Below are positions 60,346 to 64,000 of a stretch of DNA of 64,000 bases, piece after piece (the first letter of the stretch is position 1; the number at the start of each line of letters is the position of its first letter). This stretch comes from Ornithinimicrobium faecis (GTDB taxonomy: Bacteria; Actinomycetota; Actinomycetes; Actinomycetales; Dermatophilaceae). The translations under genes and the position numbers were made by a program. Location of the stretch: assembly GCF_023923225.1 (NCBI RefSeq), contig NZ_CP099489.1:2666001-2730000 (forward strand), given 5' to 3'. The notes under the pieces were generated by a model. The model searched no databases. It was not told where the DNA came from and saw nothing but the letters and a program-made list of their open reading frames with translations.

Positions 60346-60354
60346 CGGCGTGCC

Positions 60355-60855
60355 TCAGTGCTCGGAACGGGCGTTGGGCGCCGCGGTGGTGGTGCGGCCC
60401 CGCTGGGCCAGATAGGTCAGCAGCAGGGTGCGCTGCAACTCGAACATCTCGCGCTCCTCAGCCGGCTCGGCGTGGTCGAAGCCGAGCAGGTGCAGGATGC
60501 CGTGCGTGGTCAGCAGCAGGATCTCGTCCTCGACGCTGTGACCGGCGTCCTTGGCCTGCTTGCGTGCCACGGACGGGCAGAGCACGACGTCGCCGAGCAC
60601 TCCCTCGGGTGTCTCCGTGTCCGACCCCGGGCGCAGCTCGTCCATCGGGAAACTCATCACGTCGGTCGGGCCGGGCAGGTCCATCCACTGCACGTGCAGG
60701 GCCTCCATGGCCGACTCGTCGACCAGGGTGATCGCCAGCTCGGTGCGGGGGTGGACCCGCAACTGGTCGAGCACGTGCCGGCCCAGGTCGTGCAACTCCT
60801 GCTCGCCGACGGGCGAAGGCACCTCCCCGGACTCGTTGAGGACCTCGATGCTCAC
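60355..60855 (-). CDS. ybeY: Endoribonuclease YbeY
   Basis: A 166-residue metal-dependent RNase for 16S rRNA 3'-end maturation and ribosome quality control. The zinc motif H-x3-H-x5-H is HGILHLLGFDH. MDLPGPTDVMSFPMDE is the other family block. It overlaps phoH by 4 nt and is followed 9 bp later by the CorC-like gene. Confidence 0.95.
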   Translation of the reverse strand: MSIEVLNESGEVPSPVGEQELHDLGRHVLDQLRVHPRTELAITLVDESAMEALHVQWMDLPGPTDVMSFPMDELRPGSDTETPEGVLGDVVLCPSVARKQAKDAGHSVEDEILLLTTHGILHLLGFDHAEPAEEREMFELQRTLLLTYLAQRGRTTTAAPNARSEH

Positions 60856-61913
60856 CGGTCACCGTCCTGCGTCCGACCCTCGTCGTGCTTGCCGTAGGCC
60901 TCGACGATCGAGCTCACGAGCCGGTGGCGCACCACATCGGCGCTGGTCAGCGTCGCGAAGTGGATGTCCTCGACACCGGCCAGGATGTCCCGGACCACAC
61001 GCAGTCCCGAGCTGGTGCCCTTCGGCAGGTCGACCTGGGTGACGTCACCGGTGACGACCATCTTGGAGGCAAAGCCCAGGCGCGTCAGGAACATCTTCAT
61101 CTGCTCGGCCGAGGTGTTTTGTGCCTCGTCCAGGATGATGAACGCATCGTTCAGCGTGCGGCCACGCATATAAGCCAGCGGCGCGACCTCGATCGTGCCG
61201 GACGCCATCAGGCGCGGGATCGAGTCGGGGTCGACCATGTCGTGCAGTGCGTCATACAACGGCCGCAGATAGGGGTCGATCTTGTCGTTGAGGGTGCCGG
61301 GCAGAAAGCCGAGCCGCTCGCCGGCCTCCACCGCCGGGCGGGTCAGGATGATCCGGTTGACCTGCTTGGCCTGCAGGGCCGCGACGGCCTTGGCCATCGC
61401 CAGATAGGTCTTGCCGGTGCCGGCGGGGCCGATGCCGAAGACGATGGTGTGCTGATCGATCGCGTCGACATAGCGCTTCTGGTGCAGCGTCTTGGGTCGG
61501 ATCGTGCGGCCGCGGTTGCTGATGATGTTCATCGTCAGCACGTCGGCGGGGCGCTCGGCCGAGGCGCTGCGCAGCATGCCGATCGAGCGCTCGACCGCGT
61601 CCCGATTCAGCGGCTGTCCGGCCGCGGCGATCACCACGAGCTCGTCGATGAGACGCTCGATGATCGCGACGTCCTCGGAGGGACCGGTGAGGCGGAACTC
61701 GTTGCCGCGCACCATGACGTCGACGCGTGGGAACGAGCGCTCCATGGTCTTGAGCAGCTCGTCGCGCGGCCCCAGCAGGGCCGCCATCGACGTCTCCGGC
61801 GGGATCACCACCGTGTGGGCAGGCGCGGGCGCCCCCTCGCTCGGCGTCGTCTCGGTCAGGTCGGTGTCTGGGGTGGCGGCGTCAGCCGTCCCAGGATGGT
61901 GAGGGTCTGTCAT
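60852..61913 (-). CDS. phoH: PhoH-like ATPase
   Basis: A 353-residue protein: N-terminal nucleic-acid-binding part (RVDVMVRGNEFRLTGPSEDV), then an RNA-helicase-like ATPase with Walker A GPAGTGKTY, FIILDEAQNTS and VVTGDVTQVDLP. It is usually paired with ybeY, as here, and thought to act in RNA processing. ATG 61913; a TAGACT box lies about 10 nt upstream. Confidence 0.93.
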   Translation of the reverse strand: MTDPHHPGTADAATPDTDLTETTPSEGAPAPAHTVVIPPETSMAALLGPRDELLKTMERSFPRVDVMVRGNEFRLTGPSEDVAIIERLIDELVVIAAAGQPLNRDAVERSIGMLRSASAERPADVLTMNIISNRGRTIRPKTLHQKRYVDAIDQHTIVFGIGPAGTGKTYLAMAKAVAALQAKQVNRIILTRPAVEAGERLGFLPGTLNDKIDPYLRPLYDALHDMVDPDSIPRLMASGTIEVAPLAYMRGRTLNDAFIILDEAQNTSAEQMKMFLTRLGFASKMVVTGDVTQVDLPKGTSSGLRVVRDILAGVEDIHFATLTSADVVRHRLVSSIVEAYGKHDEGRTQDGDR

Positions 61914-61926
61914 CAGGTGGCCGAGT

Positions 61927-62289
61927 CTAGCGTTGCCCCGGGCCGACAGGCCCGAGCTTTTGGGCACCCAGCACGTGGACGTGCACGTGGAAGACCTCCT
62001 GGCCGGCGTCAGCCCCCACATTGCTCACGACGCGGTAGCCGCTGTCCTCGATGCCCTCACGGCGCGCGACCTCGCGTGCTGCTGTGAACAGCTCCGCCAC
62101 GCTGGTCGGGTCGTCGTCAGCCATCTGGCCCAGGGTGTCCTCGTGGGACTTGGGGATCACCAGGACGTGGCTGTTGGCCCGCGGCGTGATGTCGCGAAAG
62201 GCCAGGACGGTGTCGGTCTCATAGACCGTGTCGTTGGGGATGTCCCCCGCCACGATCGTGCAGAAGAGGCAGTCGCTCGATGTCGCCAT
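61927..62289 (-). CDS. HIT-family nucleotide hydrolase
   Basis: A 120-residue histidine-triad protein that probably hydrolyses purine nucleoside phosphoramidates. CLFCTIVAGDIP carries a CXXC, and the triad is in EVFHVHVHVLG. The gene lies between the MFS gene and phoH. TAACGT lies 6 nt before ATG 62289. Confidence 0.92.
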   Translation of the reverse strand: MATSSDCLFCTIVAGDIPNDTVYETDTVLAFRDITPRANSHVLVIPKSHEDTLGQMADDDPTSVAELFTAAREVARREGIEDSGYRVVSNVGADAGQEVFHVHVHVLGAQKLGPVGPGQR

Positions 62290-62295
62290 GCCTCA

Positions 62296-62301
62296 ACGTT
62301 A
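62296..62301 (-). promoter_or_regulatory. -10 box of a probable leaderless promoter
   Basis: TAACGT on the minus strand, 6 nt before the HIT-gene ATG. Confidence 0.45.
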
Positions 62302-62331
62302 GCCGGGCACGCCGACGAAGCAGTGCTCGCC

Positions 62332-63708
62332 TCAGGCCGGTCGGGAGCGGGCCGCGGTGGTGACCGCCGCCAGACCGGCCACCACCGAGGCGATCGCGAC
62401 GGCGAGGAACGCACTGTGGTGCGAGCCGGCATACAGCGCGGTGAACACGGCACCGACCACGGCGAGGATCACGGCAGAGGCGAGTGCCTCACTGACCTGG
62501 AGCGAGGACGAGTTCCGTCCGAGCACCGCGGGGGCGGACAGGCGCATCGTCAACAGCGAGGTGGTCGGATAGGCGATGCCGACCCCCGCCTGGGTCAGCC
62601 CCCAGATGACCAGCACCGTCCAGCCGGGCCAGTCCAGCCAGACCGAGACGACCAGCAGGCTCAGGCCGAGCAGGGTGATCGAGGTGCCGGTCACCATGAC
62701 CCGCACCCGGTCGACCGTGTCCCGCAGGCTGCCCTGGAGCCAGGAACCGCCGGCCCAGGTCACCGCACCCACCGCCAGGGCCGCGCCTGCCTCGGCGGGG
62801 CTGTAGCCGTGCAGGTCCTGCAACAGCAGCGGCAGGTAGGCCTCGGCAGCCATGAAGGAGGCACCGATCGCGCCCCGCGCGGAGATCACCGAGGGCAGAC
62901 CGCGGCCGAGCGTGAAGGTGCCCGGCGGCATGAGCCGCCAGGCCGCGACCCCGAGCGCGATGGCGAAGGGCAGCCCGATCAGCACGTCCCGCGCCGAGAT
63001 CTCCTCCCCACCCAGGTTGAGCACCCCGACGCTGCCAGCGGCCAGCACCGCCCACAGGATCGTGCTGACGCTGAGATAGGGCGCGTCCTCGCTGGGCTCG
63101 GTGCGTCCCAGCGCCGGCAGCAGCACGGCGACGCTGATCACCACGAGCGGCACGACGCTGAGGAAGACCCAGCGCCAGCCGGCATGCTCGACCAGCAGAC
63201 CGGTCACGACGGGGCCGATCAGTCCTGGCAGCACCCAGGCGGCCGCGAGCAGCGAGAACATCCGGGGCCGCAGGTCATCGGGGATCCCCTGCGCGATCAC
63301 GACATAGATCGCCACCATCGCCAGGCCGGTGCCCAGTCCCTGCAGACCGCGAGCGGCGACGAACAGCTCCATGCTCGTGCTCAGGCCAGCGCCCAGCAGG
63401 CCCGCGCTGAAGGTCGCGGCACCCACGAGCAGCACCGCGCGCGGCCCGGAGCGGTCGGTCCACCAGCCACCCAGGATCATCCCGATGACGCTGGCGGCGA
63501 TGGTGGCGCCGAAGGCCAGGGCATACAGCCCCAGCCCGTCCAGCGCCCTCGCCACGGTGGGCATGGCCGTGCCGACGGCGATGTATTCGATCGCGAACAG
63601 CGAGATCAGCGCCGTCGTCCCGATCGAGACCGGCCGGTTCTCCGGAGAGAGCAGCGAGAGCGCGGGCGAGGAAGATCGTGCGGGAGCCGGCTGGCCCGTC
63701 AGGCCCAT
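62332..63708 (-). CDS. Major facilitator superfamily transporter
   Basis: A 458-residue membrane transporter with about 14 hydrophobic segments and the MFS A-motif region GGWWTDRSGPRAVLLVG between helices two and three. The C-motif-like AAWVLPGLIGPVVTGLL fits drug/H+ antiporters (DHA2-like). The substrate is unknown. It overlaps rsmE by 10 nt. It starts at ATG 63708 or nearby. Confidence 0.88.
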   Translation of the reverse strand: MGLTGQPAPARSSSPALSLLSPENRPVSIGTTALISLFAIEYIAVGTAMPTVARALDGLGLYALAFGATIAASVIGMILGGWWTDRSGPRAVLLVGAATFSAGLLGAGLSTSMELFVAARGLQGLGTGLAMVAIYVVIAQGIPDDLRPRMFSLLAAAWVLPGLIGPVVTGLLVEHAGWRWVFLSVVPLVVISVAVLLPALGRTEPSEDAPYLSVSTILWAVLAAGSVGVLNLGGEEISARDVLIGLPFAIALGVAAWRLMPPGTFTLGRGLPSVISARGAIGASFMAAEAYLPLLLQDLHGYSPAEAGAALAVGAVTWAGGSWLQGSLRDTVDRVRVMVTGTSITLLGLSLLVVSVWLDWPGWTVLVIWGLTQAGVGIAYPTTSLLTMRLSAPAVLGRNSSSLQVSEALASAVILAVVGAVFTALYAGSHHSAFLAVAIASVVAGLAAVTTAARSRPA

Positions 63709-64000
63709 CGGGACCGACCGCTGAGCAGAGCGATCGCGGCGGCCCCGGCCGTCGAGGTGCGCAGGACGGTGCTGCCCAGGCGGACGGTGCGGGCTCCGGC
63801 CCCCACCATCGCCTGGGTCTCCTCCGGGCTGATGCCACCCTCCGGGCCGACCACCAGCAGCACCTCGCCGCTGGGTGGCAGGTCCACGCCCGCCAGGGGC
63901 TCGGTGGCCTCCTCGTGGAGCACGAGGGCGAGGTCGGCCGCCGCCACGCGCTCCATCACCGCCCGCCGGTCAGCCAACGGGGCGATCGCAGGCACCCGCG
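63699..64000 (-). CDS. rsmE: 16S rRNA (uracil-1498-N3)-methyltransferase, C-terminal part
   Basis: Partial: the gene runs off the right end of the window, and the start lies outside. The visible part is the SPOUT methyltransferase knot: VVGPEGGISPEE and LGSTVLRTSTAGAAA bind S-adenosylmethionine. The enzyme methylates U1498 of 16S rRNA. Its stop overlaps the MFS gene. Confidence 0.92.
   Translation of the reverse strand, partial: RVPAIAPLADRRAVMERVAAADLALVLHEEATEPLAGVDLPPSGEVLLVVGPEGGISPEETQAMVGAGARTVRLGSTVLRTSTAGAAAIALLSGRSRWA

Noticed and set aside
1..64000. Prophage, integrative element or insertion sequence
   Set aside because: I found no integrase, transposase, phage structural gene or flanking attachment repeats; the tRNA genes have no disrupted copies beside them.

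Overview
The window is high-GC DNA from an actinobacterium, most likely a member of the Micrococcales (Intrasporangiaceae/Ornithinimicrobium-like; this genus-level guess is inference). The support is the fasR-type regulator with fabD-fabH-acpP-fabF, DUF3145, the glutamate-type ABC transporter, dnaG with dgt, the rsmE/HIT/phoH/ybeY/corC/era/recO/uppS/zur/glyS stretch, a DUF222-HNH (13E12-type) protein and many apparently leaderless promoters. Almost all of the sequence is chromosomal housekeeping and metabolic genes. I see no prophage, integrase, transposase, rRNA or CRISPR array.

Layout. 1-6.3 kb: type II fatty-acid synthesis cluster with its PucR-type regulator, then a GT4 glycosyltransferase. 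6.4-11.1 kb: DUF3145, a small membrane protein, a CAU-anticodon tRNA (probably tRNA-Ile2) and a polar amino-acid ABC transporter. 11.2-13 kb: a secreted protein, a TetR regulator with a divergent target gene, and tRNA-Asn. 13-19.6 kb: dnaG and follower, an alpha/beta hydrolase, an orphan LigD-type polymerase, a lipoprotein and dgt. 19.6-25 kb: a NarL-type two-component system, an Abhydrolase_9 membrane hydrolase, an HEXXH protein, DUF2277 and a sulfurtransferase. 25-28.1 kb: TetR with a divergent membrane protein, and the DUF222-HNH protein. 28.3-35.6 kb: a second two-component system whose kinase is fused to a DUF4153/4173-like membrane module, dusB, a DJ-1/PfpI protein and a NUDIX-kinase fusion. 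35.9-41.5 kb: a redox cluster (FMN reductase, luciferase-like monooxygenase, ABM monooxygenase, IclR, GMC oxidoreductase with its small subunit). 41.5-42.4 kb: a duplicated, repeat-rich region. 42.4-52.6 kb: map, glyS, Zur-regulated znuABC-zur, uppS, recO, alkB and an ABC-F protein with an apparent leader peptide. 52.7-57.1 kb: dhaKLM. 57.2-64 kb: two DUF4333 lipoproteins, era, corC-like, ybeY, phoH, HIT, MFS and the end of rsmE.

The most unusual signal is a set of short tandem arrays in intergenic DNA at six places. They belong to three unrelated sequence families, yet every one has a period of 31 or 32 bp, which is three turns of the helix. One array (exactly 4 x 31 bp) lies inside one copy of a local tandem duplication and is absent from the other copy, giving an internal filled-site/empty-site comparison. 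Other points of interest are a 15-codon leader with Arg-Leu-Arg and Arg-Ile-Arg motifs upstream of the ABC-F gene, a 20-bp perfect inverted repeat inside a coding sequence, a full-length DhaM-HPr-EI fusion, matching palindromes linking an IclR gene to a GMC oxidoreductase operon, and TAnnnT boxes 6-7 nt before many start codons.
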